Part shown: positions 18,655 through 28,055 of the stretch, piece by piece | Layout of the letters: each line of letters opens with the position of its first letter | Numbering within the stretch: position 1 is the first letter of the stretch | Assembly (NCBI GenBank): GCA_017509985.1 | Contig: JAFWOE010000045.1 | Span: forward strand, 32,842-96,841 | Source: Lachnospiraceae bacterium | GTDB lineage: Bacteria > Bacillota > Clostridia > Lachnospirales > Lachnospiraceae | Length of the DNA stretch: 64,000 nt | Reading direction: 5' to 3' | Made by a program: the position numbers and the translations under genes | Notes under the pieces: generated by a model | The model's input: only the letters and a program-made list of their open reading frames with translations | Database searches by the model: none | Told to the model about the DNA's origin: nothing

Positions 18655-19557
18655 TCAGTTCTTAAGCTTCGGATCAAGTGCGTCTCTGAGTCCGTCACCT
18701 ATCATGTTCAGCGACAAAGCCGACAATAATATCGCTGCGCCGGGTATCATGATAAGATGCGGATAATCCCTCATGAATTCTCTGGCTTCAGAAAGCATCG
18801 CTCCCCATTCCGGAGTCGGCGACTGTACTCCGAGTCCGATAAAGCTCAAGCCTGCAATGGCTATAATTGTAAGCGCAAGATGCAGTGTTGCCAGAACGAG
18901 AATGGGTCCGAGACAGTTTGGAAGAATATGGCGCGTGATGATCCTGAAATTTTTCGTACCGCATGCACGTGCCGCTTCAATATAATCCTGTTCCTTCAGC
19001 GGCATTACCCATGAGCGGAACATACGTATATTTCCCGGCGTAACCGTACATACGCATGCAATACCCAGATTGAACATTCCTCCGCCAAGAGCCGCAACGA
19101 TGCAGACTGCAAGCAGTGTTTCAGGAATAGCAGCGAAAACATCATTAATACGCATTACTACATTATCTGTCCTCTGTGTGCCGTAACCGGCAATCGAACC
19201 GAATATCATTCCCAAAGTCGTTGAGCATGCAATTACAGCCAAGGCAGTGAACAAGGACGTCCTTCCGCCGAAAAGCACCCTTATAAAAACGTCTCTTCCA
19301 TACTGATCTGTTCCAAAGATATGTTCCGCGCACGGCTTCATCAGTCGTTCAGACATATTCTGCTGAATTGCCTGATCGTAATTGCAGAAAATGCCAACGC
19401 CTATGATGCACAAAAGGATTAATGCAAAAATGATCAAGCCGATCATAGCGGTACGGTTTCTTGAAAACCTTTTAAGTACCTGTTTGAACATTCCGCGCTT
19501 CTTGCTCATCTGATAAACAGTTTTGCTTTCGTTTTCAATTCTTTCAGGCTCACTCAT
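18655..19557 (-). CDS. Peptide-type ABC transporter permease (OppC-like)
   Basis: 300-residue inner-membrane subunit with about six helices and an N-terminal OppC_N segment (FKQVLKRFSRNRTAMIGLII). The FGTDQYGRDVFIRVLFGGRTSL motif marks the OppC/DppC branch. The EAA loop near the C-terminus reads EAARACGTKNFRIITRHILP. The start abuts the preceding permease stop. Confidence 0.95.
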   Translation of the reverse strand: MSEPERIENESKTVYQMSKKRGMFKQVLKRFSRNRTAMIGLIIFALILLCIIGVGIFCNYDQAIQQNMSERLMKPCAEHIFGTDQYGRDVFIRVLFGGRTSLFTALAVIACSTTLGMIFGSIAGYGTQRTDNVVMRINDVFAAIPETLLAVCIVAALGGGMFNLGIACVCTVTPGNIRMFRSWVMPLKEQDYIEAARACGTKNFRIITRHILPNCLGPILVLATLHLALTIIAIAGLSFIGLGVQSPTPEWGAMLSEAREFMRDYPHLIMIPGAAILLSALSLNMIGDGLRDALDPKLKN

Positions 19558-20514
19558 TTAAGCATTTCCTCCTTTCTTCTCTTTCTTTTTCGTGTACATC
19601 ACCTTTAACCTCGGATCGATATACACGTAAATAATATCGATGAACAGATTAATGAATCCGCCCAGCAGAGCAACGAAAATAACGATTCCCATAACTACAG
19701 GAATATCAATTTTTCTTACAGAAGTAAGCGCCAGTGAACTCAGTCCCGGAATAGCAAACAGCTGTTCGATAACAACGGTCCCGCCAAGGAGTTCAAGGAA
19801 ATTCATTCCCAGGATCGTAACGATCGGCATCAGAGCGTTTCTCAATGCGTGTTTTACTACAATCTGAAGCTCTGAAACGCCTTTTGATCTCGCCAGTTTG
19901 ATATAATCTGCTCTGATAACTTCCAGCATATTTGAACGTGTGTTCCTTACCATTGAAGCCAGCTGTGCAGATGCCAGAGAGAACCATGGCAATACATAGC
20001 TCCTCAGGTTGCCGCTGAAAGTAACCGGAAACCAGCTCAGAGACATTGCAAAAAGCAGGATCAGCATGGTCCCCAGCCAGAAGTTCGGCATTGATGAAAG
20101 TACCAATGCAAAGACCAGGGTCAGATTATCCATAACGGAATACTGTTTAACGGCGGAAATGATCCCGATAGGGATTCCTATGATCAGAACAAGTGCAAGG
20201 GCACCTGCTGCGACTTTAAGTGTAATAGGAACACGCGCTATTATTTCCTGGACTACAGGTATGCCGGTCCTGTATGAAACACCCATATCTCCGTGAAGGG
20301 CATTCCACAAGTATCTGAAATACCTGATCCAGAAGGGATCGTTCAGACCATACTGTTCCCGAAACGCGTTTAAAGCTTCTTCTGTTGCACGAGACCCGAG
20401 CTGAATCTGCGCAGGATCACCGGGAGCAAAATCCATTAAGGCAAAAATCACTATAGAGATACCCAGTATAACAGGTATCATAAGCAATAATCGCTTGATA
20501 ATATATCGTGACAT
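19558..20514 (-). CDS. Peptide-type ABC transporter permease (OppB-like)
   Basis: 318-residue inner-membrane subunit. It starts MSRYIIKRLLLMIPVILGIS, contains FALMDFAPGDPAQIQLGS and ends with the EAA-like loop KLARSKGVSELQIVVKHALR. These are hallmarks of the OppB/DppB family, and the length is normal. It is the first transporter gene after the two bicupin genes, 80 bases downstream. Confidence 0.95.
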   Translation of the reverse strand: MSRYIIKRLLLMIPVILGISIVIFALMDFAPGDPAQIQLGSRATEEALNAFREQYGLNDPFWIRYFRYLWNALHGDMGVSYRTGIPVVQEIIARVPITLKVAAGALALVLIIGIPIGIISAVKQYSVMDNLTLVFALVLSSMPNFWLGTMLILLFAMSLSWFPVTFSGNLRSYVLPWFSLASAQLASMVRNTRSNMLEVIRADYIKLARSKGVSELQIVVKHALRNALMPIVTILGMNFLELLGGTVVIEQLFAIPGLSSLALTSVRKIDIPVVMGIVIFVALLGGFINLFIDIIYVYIDPRLKVMYTKKKEKKGGNA

Positions 20515-20594
20515 CCTAATGCCCCTTTCAATAATTAGTCAGCTTTTAAACTCATCGCGGTGAATAATACAGAGATTAGTCAGTGGGAACAAAC

Positions 20595-21557
20595 TTATCG
20601 TTTTCCATATTCTGTTATATATCCGCCCCATTTTTTTCTGAGTGCTGCAACAAAATCAGGATCATTAAGCTTTTCAGGTTCATAGGTACTGTATGATTTG
20701 AGCTCGCTGAGCAGGTCATAACGCATGCAGCCAATGCTGTAATCATACATTTTTGCATTCTCTTCAACCTCATAAGAAAAGATTGCGTACGGAGGTAAAT
20801 GCACCACATTCTTTTCTGATGCTACAAATTCCTCATTGAAAACCTTAAAGCGCACTTTTCCCTCAGTGACAAAGAAGATATTCGGTTTAAGACAAGGCTT
20901 CGGGCAAACCGCATAAAATCCCTTCTCGCCAACTATCTGCCATAACTCAAATTCACCTGCTGTTTCCCAGCGTCCTACCTTCAATCTGAGTTTTGCGCCA
21001 TCTACATCAAACTCAGCATGTGCAAAACCCGGCTCTCTTACTGCAGATACTTCTGCTTTCGGGGCATCTTCAGCAACTGCTTCTTTCAGATACCAAAGAT
21101 CATATGACACTCCGAATACATCAGCCAGTTCTTCATCTGTCATTTCCGGACAGTTTGCGCTCAAGAGTTCTTTATCAGCACAGGGCTGGATAATATTCAT
21201 AGTATTGAAATAGCCAACCCAGGTTATATCGGTAAGGAAATGCATTCTATGGCTTTCAAACGGGCCAAGATGCATAATATCACCCGGCGTAACCTTACAT
21301 CTTTTACCGCGATGTGTGAGTTCTATCTCGCCATCCAATACGATCATTGTCTCACATCCTCTTTTTGCCACATGGTTATCCATAACATCACCCGCGTAAA
21401 AGACTGACCGGGTCAATTCATGAGTGTCGTTATAATCGATGTTTTCAACAAGAAGATCGATTCTTTCTTTGATGAACCCTGCGTTTCTGTCCTGATCTAC
21501 ATGATGCTCTGCTACATCTTCAGGATCATTGAGATTAATTAAGTACGGATGTTTCAT
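20595..21557 (-). CDS. Bicupin-like protein, copy B
   Basis: 320-residue soluble protein with two predicted cupin folds. The N-terminal one (about residues 30-115) includes GDVMDNHVAKRGCETMIVLD and VTPGDIMHLGPFESHRM. The C-terminal one (about 195-285) includes FVTEGKVRFKVFNEEFVASE. It is a full-length paralogue of the 21592-22569 product, sharing the HPYL-LNDPED start and RDAGFIKER-like segment. An AGGAGGG site precedes the ATG. Cupins can be enzymes, isomerases or ligand-binding proteins. The specific role is unknown. Confidence 0.7.
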   Translation of the reverse strand: MKHPYLINLNDPEDVAEHHVDQDRNAGFIKERIDLLVENIDYNDTHELTRSVFYAGDVMDNHVAKRGCETMIVLDGEIELTHRGKRCKVTPGDIMHLGPFESHRMHFLTDITWVGYFNTMNIIQPCADKELLSANCPEMTDEELADVFGVSYDLWYLKEAVAEDAPKAEVSAVREPGFAHAEFDVDGAKLRLKVGRWETAGEFELWQIVGEKGFYAVCPKPCLKPNIFFVTEGKVRFKVFNEEFVASEKNVVHLPPYAIFSYEVEENAKMYDYSIGCMRYDLLSELKSYSTYEPEKLNDPDFVAALRKKWGGYITEYGKR

Positions 21558-21591
21558 TTTGTTCCCTCCTAAAAAAAATTTTTAATAAAAC

Positions 21592-22569
21592 TCAATTAAG
21601 CACACCGCTTGCTGTAATATAGCAGCAGTATTTTTCTTTAAGTGATTCTACATAATCCTTGTCTTTCAGTTTTTCGGGATAAAGTGCTTTGACCGTGTTA
21701 AGTTCATTCACAAGATTATGCGTAAGACAGCTGTTGTACATATCATACATTACAGAATCATCTTCATTGACTGTGAACCTGTATTTAGAATATTCGGGAA
21801 TAAAAACAATATTATTTGAAAAAGCATCGAACTCTTCATCATAAATCTTAAAATGAACACTTCCCTTCTGGATGTAATATACATTCCCTCTGGGATTGAG
21901 TTTGCTGCTCTCGGCGAAAAAGCCCTTTTTCATCGTAAGACGCCAATATTCATACATGCCTTCTGTTTCCCAGCGTCCGATCTTCTGCTCCGCAAGCAGT
22001 CCTTCTCTTTCAAATGAGTCCAATGAGAAATCTTTATCGCGGATCTCCGCTATCTCTGATTTGTCAACTTCGGGAGCAATAGACATTGCACCTTCAAGTC
22101 CTATGCTGTCATATGTAGCGGAAAATACATCCGCAAAATCCTTATCGTTCATTTCCGGATTGTGATCTGCTGCCCATTTTTTATTACGCGCGGGGGCACA
22201 GATGTTCATATTATGGAAGAATCCAACCCATGGAGTATCCTGAGTCCAATACATTTCATGTTCATTGTAGACACCGAAATGCATTACATCTCCTTCATGC
22301 ACAAGTGTCTTCTTTCCTCTGACGATAACCTCCATTTCTCCGGGACCTACTATCATAGATTCGCATCCGAATTTCGCCATATGATAACCGGCATAATCTC
22401 CTTTATAAAAAGTAGAATATGTGAGTTCATGTGTTCCTTTCGGCTCAAGTATCTCAACAATGAGGTTCATCCGTTCCTTGATAAACCCGGCATCTCTGTC
22501 AAAATCGACAAATTTTTCTATGCAGTCATCCGGATCGTTTAAATCTGTGAGATAAGGATTTTTCTTCAT
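21592..22569 (-). CDS. Bicupin-like protein, copy A
   Basis: 325-residue paralogue of the next gene, starting MKKNPYLTDLNDPDD at 22569. GGGAGG lies eight bases upstream, and the longer reading from 22599 is not conserved in the paralogue. The N-terminal cupin has YHMAKFGCESMIVGPGEMEV and VHEGDVMHFGVYNEHEMYW. The C-terminal cupin has YYIQKGSVHFKIYDEEFDAF. It is the first gene of the ten-gene minus-strand run and faces the AraC regulator. The possible metal-ligand His/Glu residues suggest a metal-dependent enzyme acting on the imported compound (inference). Confidence 0.7.
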   Translation of the reverse strand: MKKNPYLTDLNDPDDCIEKFVDFDRDAGFIKERMNLIVEILEPKGTHELTYSTFYKGDYAGYHMAKFGCESMIVGPGEMEVIVRGKKTLVHEGDVMHFGVYNEHEMYWTQDTPWVGFFHNMNICAPARNKKWAADHNPEMNDKDFADVFSATYDSIGLEGAMSIAPEVDKSEIAEIRDKDFSLDSFEREGLLAEQKIGRWETEGMYEYWRLTMKKGFFAESSKLNPRGNVYYIQKGSVHFKIYDEEFDAFSNNIVFIPEYSKYRFTVNEDDSVMYDMYNSCLTHNLVNELNTVKALYPEKLKDKDYVESLKEKYCCYITASGVLN

Positions 22570-22916
22570 GGCAGATTCCTCCCAAATATCTAAAGCCAAA
22601 TTGCTATCCTTCTTTTTATTATCTTATCAAGATGTTTTGTGCAAAAAGTATATTATTTTGGCCTGTTTGTGTTCATTTTTGAAAATTTTATACATTTATA
22701 TTAAAAAATCCGGATCTCTCCGGAATATATCTGCCTGATTTTGTAAAATAATAAAAAGGAACAAACTACATTTTCTAAATATGGAATAGAAAGTTCCTAA
22801 TATGTGCTATTTTATCCACATTTTTATAAAAAAAGCACACATTTTTGACATCTTTATAATCTATAATTTTTTTAACATACGATCTCTGTTTAGTTGCATA
22901 CAGAAAGAGGCATCAT
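22570..22916. promoter_or_regulatory. Divergent regulatory region between bicupin operon and araC-type gene
   Basis: 347 very AT-rich bases. On the minus strand a TATACT -10 candidate (22647-22652) lacks a good -35, as expected of an activator-dependent promoter. An 11/15 CodY-like match lies at 22673-22687. A short minus-strand hairpin, TCCGG/CCGGA followed by six T, lies at 22703-22724. No ORF of note is present. Confidence 0.5.
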
Positions 22917-24470
22917 ATGAAGATACTCTATTTAGGGAATGACACCATATTCGGACTGCTGCAGGACGGACTGAAAAACTCGAATATTCTTCTGTCTCTT
23001 ACAAGAGTTCTGTCCATCAATGAATGTGTATCTCAGTCCTTAAACGGTACAGATTACATAATAATCCTGCAGATCAATATGCCCTCGTGGAAAATCCAGA
23101 ATCTTATCAACGACTATGAAAAGCAGCAGAAAGTTCTGCAGATGATGCTTTTTGAGATCCGCAACGAAACCGACGTGGATTATTACACGACCGATATGAA
23201 CCTGTTTCCTGAAATGCGCTCCGTTTCAGCTTTTTTTGAACAGTCGCTCTCAATGCACTATTCCTGTCATCATCGTTATTCCCGCATGACAAGGCTTTCT
23301 GCCGAAACGTCATCTGAATATGAAAAACGAATCGGAAAAGAGTTTGCTTTGCTGGAACTGATCCGCGGCTGTTCCTACCCAGAGTTTCGATTTCTGAAGG
23401 GTAATTACGATTTTAGACTCCATGAAAAGAAATTCTTTGTGTTCTTTTATGAACTGCAGTTTGAAGAGTATCTGGACCATGCTGCAAATAAAGACCTTTA
23501 TAATTATATCGGCGAACGTGTAAAAAACGAAATACGCCAGGTGCTGTCTCAGATCGACAGCGGCGAAGTATTTGATATTCACCTGAACCTGACCTGTGCC
23601 ATTTTTAATGAACCAAAGTGTAAAAGCGAAGCAGAAAAGAACGCTATTATACGCCGGGTGATCCAGCAGCTTGCCGGTATATGCCATTGCCAGACAAGTT
23701 CCCGATACTTAAGCGGCCTTATAGAAAATGTGACCGATCTGAGAACTGCTTACGAACAGTACCGTTCTTTAAAATCCATCAGTTTTTTTGAAAAACCTGA
23801 TTATATTTCTCTCGAAGATAACAAATCCCCTGATATCAGTCAAAACCTTGAAAACGCACAGGAGTTATTATCATCTATCCGTGATCTCATCAATTATAAT
23901 TTTTCCAGTCCGGACCTGATTGAAAATCTTCATACGCTATACTATGAAGTCATAAAACCATCCCGCAGTTTTAATCTTTTGTATTACTGTTCCGCCGTCC
24001 TTTCCTACTCTCTCAGGAATCTGTTCAATAAAGAACTGATCCTTGAGCATCTGGACCCGCAGAAACTGTCTTTTTCTTCCATAGATGAACAGTACGAAGA
24101 CATTGTTTCCACTATAAAACCGCTTCAGAACCAGTATAAGACCATACGGCAGAGCCAGAACTCCTATGTGATAAAGGTTATCAAATACATATCAGAGCAT
24201 TATCAGGAAAATTTTTCCATATCGGAACTGGCAGACTCACTTCACATCGGAAAGACATATCTCAGCAAGGTATTTAAAGCACAGGTCGGCGTCGGGATAA
24301 TCAGTTACCTTACCTCTTATCGCCTGGAAGCTGCAAAAAATCTGCTGAAGGAAACGGATCTCCCTGTATATGAAATAGCAGAACAAGTCGGTTTCCAAGA
24401 CGGGAGATATTTTTCGAAGATTTTTAAAAAGGCCACAGGACTTCAGCCCCGCGAGTACAGAAAGAAATAA
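22917..24470 (+). CDS. AraC-family transcriptional regulator
   Basis: 517-residue regulator. The C-terminal AraC DNA-binding domain (about residues 415-515) has two helix-turn-helix motifs: FSISELADSLHIGKTYLSKV, then LPVYEIAEQVGFQDGRYFSK, ending TGLQPREYRKK. The N-terminal 400 residues resemble YesN-type signal-receiving regions only loosely. A receiver-like start (KILYLGNDTIFGLL) lacks the phospho-acceptor Asp pattern. It is transcribed away from the bicupin/ABC operon and is the likely activator of it. The effector is unknown. Confidence 0.88.
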   Translation: MKILYLGNDTIFGLLQDGLKNSNILLSLTRVLSINECVSQSLNGTDYIIILQINMPSWKIQNLINDYEKQQKVLQMMLFEIRNETDVDYYTTDMNLFPEMRSVSAFFEQSLSMHYSCHHRYSRMTRLSAETSSEYEKRIGKEFALLELIRGCSYPEFRFLKGNYDFRLHEKKFFVFFYELQFEEYLDHAANKDLYNYIGERVKNEIRQVLSQIDSGEVFDIHLNLTCAIFNEPKCKSEAEKNAIIRRVIQQLAGICHCQTSSRYLSGLIENVTDLRTAYEQYRSLKSISFFEKPDYISLEDNKSPDISQNLENAQELLSSIRDLINYNFSSPDLIENLHTLYYEVIKPSRSFNLLYYCSAVLSYSLRNLFNKELILEHLDPQKLSFSSIDEQYEDIVSTIKPLQNQYKTIRQSQNSYVIKVIKYISEHYQENFSISELADSLHIGKTYLSKVFKAQVGVGIISYLTSYRLEAAKNLLKETDLPVYEIAEQVGFQDGRYFSKIFKKATGLQPREYRKK

Positions 24471-24478
24471 GCAGTGTT

Positions 24479-25846
24479 CTATTGAACCGCAGCCGAATTG
24501 GTTCTGTTCTTTCTTTCAATAACAACAAAAGCGATCAGCGCTATTACGGAACATAAAAGAGATCCTAAGGGCGCACCCATTCCCATGGGAGTCAGATCGT
24601 TTGGATAACAGATCGAAGCAAAGTAAGCTACCGGTATCCGAAGTGTTACGATCGATGCTATATTATAAATAAACGGAATAATCGGCTTTTCATAGGCGGT
24701 AAAGTAACCGCTGAAGCTGAAATGTATTCCTACCACAACCAAGTCGAAAACATAGGATCGGAGATACTGCGCTCCGTATTTAATTATTTCCGGTTCACTT
24801 CTGTCAAAAAGGTATAAAATATCCGGCGCGATAAACTGTGCCAGGACAGCTATTACTGTCCCATATATGACGCATATCGCTATGGCGTAATACAGCGTCT
24901 GCTTGCATCTCTTATTCTCTCCCGCTCCAATGTAAATCGAACACAGTGCGGAAACAGCAACCTGCATGGCAACCGGCAAAAGGATCAGGAAGCAAAGGAC
25001 CTTTTCCACTATTCCAACTGCTGCGGCAATTTCCACGCCCCTTCGGTTTGCTATGATAGTTATAACCAGAAAAGAGACCTCGACCAGTCCTTCCTGTATA
25101 GCGATCGGCAGGCCAATACGCATTATTTTTGCGACAACTGACTTGTCAGGACGGAAATCTTCCATGGTCAGTCTCACCTTCATTACTTTTGGAAGAAAGA
25201 TCACCGACAGCAGGACGCTCACGGCCTGAGAAGCAACGGTAGCAATTGCGGCTCCCTTCGCTCCCATGCCGAAATATCCGATAAAGATAAAATCCAGAAG
25301 GATATTCAGGATCGTCGTTATGATAACAAAATAAAGTGGATGTCTGGTATCACCCAAACCCCGATAAATGCTGCTGGCTACGTTGTATCCGACAACGAAT
25401 ACTATGCCTCCAAAACAGATCTGTACATACTGTCCTGCTTCTTCATAAGCTTCTGCCGGCACAGACAGTATGTCCAGAATGCCGGTACGGAATTCAAGCA
25501 GGATTATCGTCAGAATTGCAGCAACGACCACGAACAGGATCGCCGTATTTCCGATAGCCTTTGCCACGGCTTTCTCATTTTTTGCCCCGGTCGCATGCCC
25601 TATAATGACCATCCCCCCGGATGCGAGTCCTATTATGACCAGTGTTGTCGAGTGCATAAACTGGCTTCCCACCGCCACGGCAGTGATCGTCGGGGAAAGG
25701 TTGAACTGGCCGATAATATAAAGGTCTGCCATGCCATATAATGACTGCATCAGACACGAAATCAGATACGGCACCATAAAAACAAGAAGCGTTTTGACAA
25801 CACTTCCTGCAGTTAAGTCTCTGTTTTTTGCCGCGTGTTCTTTCAT
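24479..25846 (-). CDS. MATE-family efflux transporter
   Basis: 455-residue inner-membrane protein with about twelve helices. It starts with LTAGSVVKTLLVFMVPYLIS, the usual MATE entry, followed by QSLYGMADLYIIGQF. MATE proteins export drugs or metabolites using a cation gradient. The gene begins four bases after the MurT-GatD stop, so the two are probably co-transcribed. It converges with the AraC-type gene (eight-base gap). Confidence 0.92.
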   Translation of the reverse strand: MKEHAAKNRDLTAGSVVKTLLVFMVPYLISCLMQSLYGMADLYIIGQFNLSPTITAVAVGSQFMHSTTLVIIGLASGGMVIIGHATGAKNEKAVAKAIGNTAILFVVVAAILTIILLEFRTGILDILSVPAEAYEEAGQYVQICFGGIVFVVGYNVASSIYRGLGDTRHPLYFVIITTILNILLDFIFIGYFGMGAKGAAIATVASQAVSVLLSVIFLPKVMKVRLTMEDFRPDKSVVAKIMRIGLPIAIQEGLVEVSFLVITIIANRRGVEIAAAVGIVEKVLCFLILLPVAMQVAVSALCSIYIGAGENKRCKQTLYYAIAICVIYGTVIAVLAQFIAPDILYLFDRSEPEIIKYGAQYLRSYVFDLVVVGIHFSFSGYFTAYEKPIIPFIYNIASIVTLRIPVAYFASICYPNDLTPMGMGAPLGSLLCSVIALIAFVVIERKNRTNSAAVQ

Positions 25847-25850
25847 AAGT

Positions 25851-27980
25851 TTATGACTTTTTCAGATACCGCCCGCAGATGACTGCACTCGCGCTTCTTT
25901 CCGCAGAATCCTCAAGCTCTGGAAATACATAATCTGCGCCGTATTTCTTTTCAAGTGCCCGTTTCAGCAGGTCGTCACAGACCTCGGGATTCTTCGGGAG
26001 GAGCGGTCCGTGCAGATATGTCGCGATGACATTTTTATAAACAGCGCCTTCATAGCCGTCGTTGTCCCTGTTTCCGTTTCCGTACTTCACTTTGCCGAAA
26101 GGCTCATTCTTTCCGGTGAACGTGCGTCCGCCATGGTTCTCAAAGCCGGTGACCGGCATGGTATAACGGCTGCTTTCCAGGATGATATCGCTGACAAGGC
26201 GGCCTTTCTCCCACTCGGTATAAATATCCAGGATGCCGAGCCCTTCGATCTTTTCGGAAGGAGTCCTGTAATAATCGCCCAGCAGCTGATAGCCGCCGCA
26301 GACGGCCAGCACTGCCCCGCCGTTCTCCACGTAATTTACAAATTCTTCTTTGTTTTCTCTTAAGTATCCGCAGACCAGTTCCTGCTCCCGGTCCGAGCCG
26401 CCACCCAGCAGGATAATATCCAGACCGGAAAAATCGATCGTGTCGCCGGAGACGAACCAGCGGACTTCGGAATCGATCCCACGCCACTCCAGACGTTTCC
26501 GCATGCACTGGATATTGCCGCGGTCGCCGTAAAGATTGAGAAGATCCGGATAAAGGTGCCCGATGACCAGCTTTCTGTTCTGGCTTTCCGGGGCGGTTCC
26601 CGGCAGTACCTCGTCCTCTTCGATCGGCGCGGCCTCCCCTCCGTTCTTTTCCAGTTCATGCAGCAGATGGTTGGTGGAATAAAGGCCGGTGTAGTTGACA
26701 ATGATTATGATATTCCCGGTTCCGTTTTTGGAAAGATTGATGATTGCCTGCTTCAGATCCGTGATCGCTTTGCATCCGATCCCGTCGTATTTCAGACGGA
26801 GCGCCATGTCGTAGCGCCTGCTGCCTGTCGTATAGATCGTTTTCGCGTTGGCGTTGGCCAGATACTGGAAGTCAACATCCCACAGCCAGGAGATATCGCG
26901 GCCGTCCTGATAGTTGTCATTAATAAGAATGATCACATCTTTTTCCTTTTCATCCTGGACAACGGCCGAAACTTTCTGCTGGAAGCCGATCGGGTTCTTG
27001 GCCAGCTGAAGCCAGATCCTGCTCCCGTTGACGATAAAGCGGTCTTCGCGGTCGTTGCCGAAATTAAATGCCTCAAGGGCATCTGCGAAGCCGCCGTTTT
27101 CGATATTCATTTCCTTTAAGGCAGTATACGCCGATAGGGCGTTGTAGATATTGTAGCGGTTATTAAGAACAGCCTTCATCGGGATCCCGTCGATCCGGAA
27201 GGATTCGGTGTTTTCTGTCCTTATGAGGCTGTCGGCTGTATGCTGCGGCTCGCAGCGCTTAAATCCGCATTCCGGACATTCGTACACGCCGAGCTGGCCG
27301 TAATGGAAGAACTCATAGTTCATCTTGCTGCCGCATTTCCGGCAGAAAATGCTCTCTTTGATCTCGGAACGGGCGCTTTCATCAAATATCTGTTCGGAGA
27401 TACCGTAGGTCACATGCCGGTTCGGGCATTCCAGCGCTAAACTGTAAGAGATCACATCATCGCAGTTTACGACCAGAAGCGCCTCCGGGACCGAAGAGAT
27501 CGCATTCTTTACGGTTTCGCGCGTCAGATCCACCTCGCCGAAACGGTCCAGCTGGTCTCTGGAGATATTGGTCAGAAGAATGCAGTCGGGCTTCAGCGCA
27601 GGCAGTACGGTTTTGGATGCATTTTCGTCCACTTCGATGCAGGCATACTCTTCGTTGATCCGGCCCTTCTTATCGGTAGCCAGCACCAGAGCAGAGATGA
27701 TCCCGTTCATCATGTTGGATCCGGTACGGTTGATGACCGCCGTCCCGCCTTCCGATGTTATGGTATGCCAGAGGATCGCATTGGTCGTTGTCTTCCCGTT
27801 GGTCCCCATGACGACGATGATCTTTTTTTGGATCATCGCAGCCATTTTCTCCAGAATGTGCGGATCGATCGCAGCGGCGATCTTTCCCGGCAGGGTAAGG
27901 CCGCTTCCGCGGTTCAGCTTTTTGATTATGGAGTTGCAGATCTTTGCGGCTCTGATCGCCAGTCTGGTGCGGAATGACAT
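25851..27980 (-). CDS. Fused MurT-GatD lipid II isoglutaminyl synthase
   Basis: Amidates the D-Glu of lipid II to D-isoglutamine using glutamine. The 709 residues combine both subunits that are separate proteins in staphylococci. The MurT Mur-ligase part (about 1-440) has Walker A MGTNGKTTT near residue 58 and a Cys4 zinc ribbon (CRKCG then CPECGF) near 215-245. A linker (about 445-470) leads to a GatD class-I amidotransferase (LVIGHLYPDLLNLYGDRGNI). This has the nucleophile in AVCGGYQLLG and a His in YLHGPLLPKNPE. One uninterrupted frame supports a true fusion. Confidence 0.93.
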   Translation of the reverse strand: MSFRTRLAIRAAKICNSIIKKLNRGSGLTLPGKIAAAIDPHILEKMAAMIQKKIIVVMGTNGKTTTNAILWHTITSEGGTAVINRTGSNMMNGIISALVLATDKKGRINEEYACIEVDENASKTVLPALKPDCILLTNISRDQLDRFGEVDLTRETVKNAISSVPEALLVVNCDDVISYSLALECPNRHVTYGISEQIFDESARSEIKESIFCRKCGSKMNYEFFHYGQLGVYECPECGFKRCEPQHTADSLIRTENTESFRIDGIPMKAVLNNRYNIYNALSAYTALKEMNIENGGFADALEAFNFGNDREDRFIVNGSRIWLQLAKNPIGFQQKVSAVVQDEKEKDVIILINDNYQDGRDISWLWDVDFQYLANANAKTIYTTGSRRYDMALRLKYDGIGCKAITDLKQAIINLSKNGTGNIIIIVNYTGLYSTNHLLHELEKNGGEAAPIEEDEVLPGTAPESQNRKLVIGHLYPDLLNLYGDRGNIQCMRKRLEWRGIDSEVRWFVSGDTIDFSGLDIILLGGGSDREQELVCGYLRENKEEFVNYVENGGAVLAVCGGYQLLGDYYRTPSEKIEGLGILDIYTEWEKGRLVSDIILESSRYTMPVTGFENHGGRTFTGKNEPFGKVKYGNGNRDNDGYEGAVYKNVIATYLHGPLLPKNPEVCDDLLKRALEKKYGADYVFPELEDSAERSASAVICGRYLKKS

Positions 27981-27999
27981 TAATCGTTCTCTCCGTATT

Positions 28000-28028
28000 A
28001 TATTATGTGCCTTTTCCGATGTCGTAAA
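28000..28028 (-). promoter_or_regulatory. Promoter of the murT-gatD / MATE unit
   Basis: On the minus strand, TTTACG (28023-28028), a 17-base spacer and TAATAT (28000-28005), 20 bases before the ATG at 27980. Confidence 0.55.
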
Positions 28029-28055
28029 AAAGCATTAATTAAATCTGATATAATC

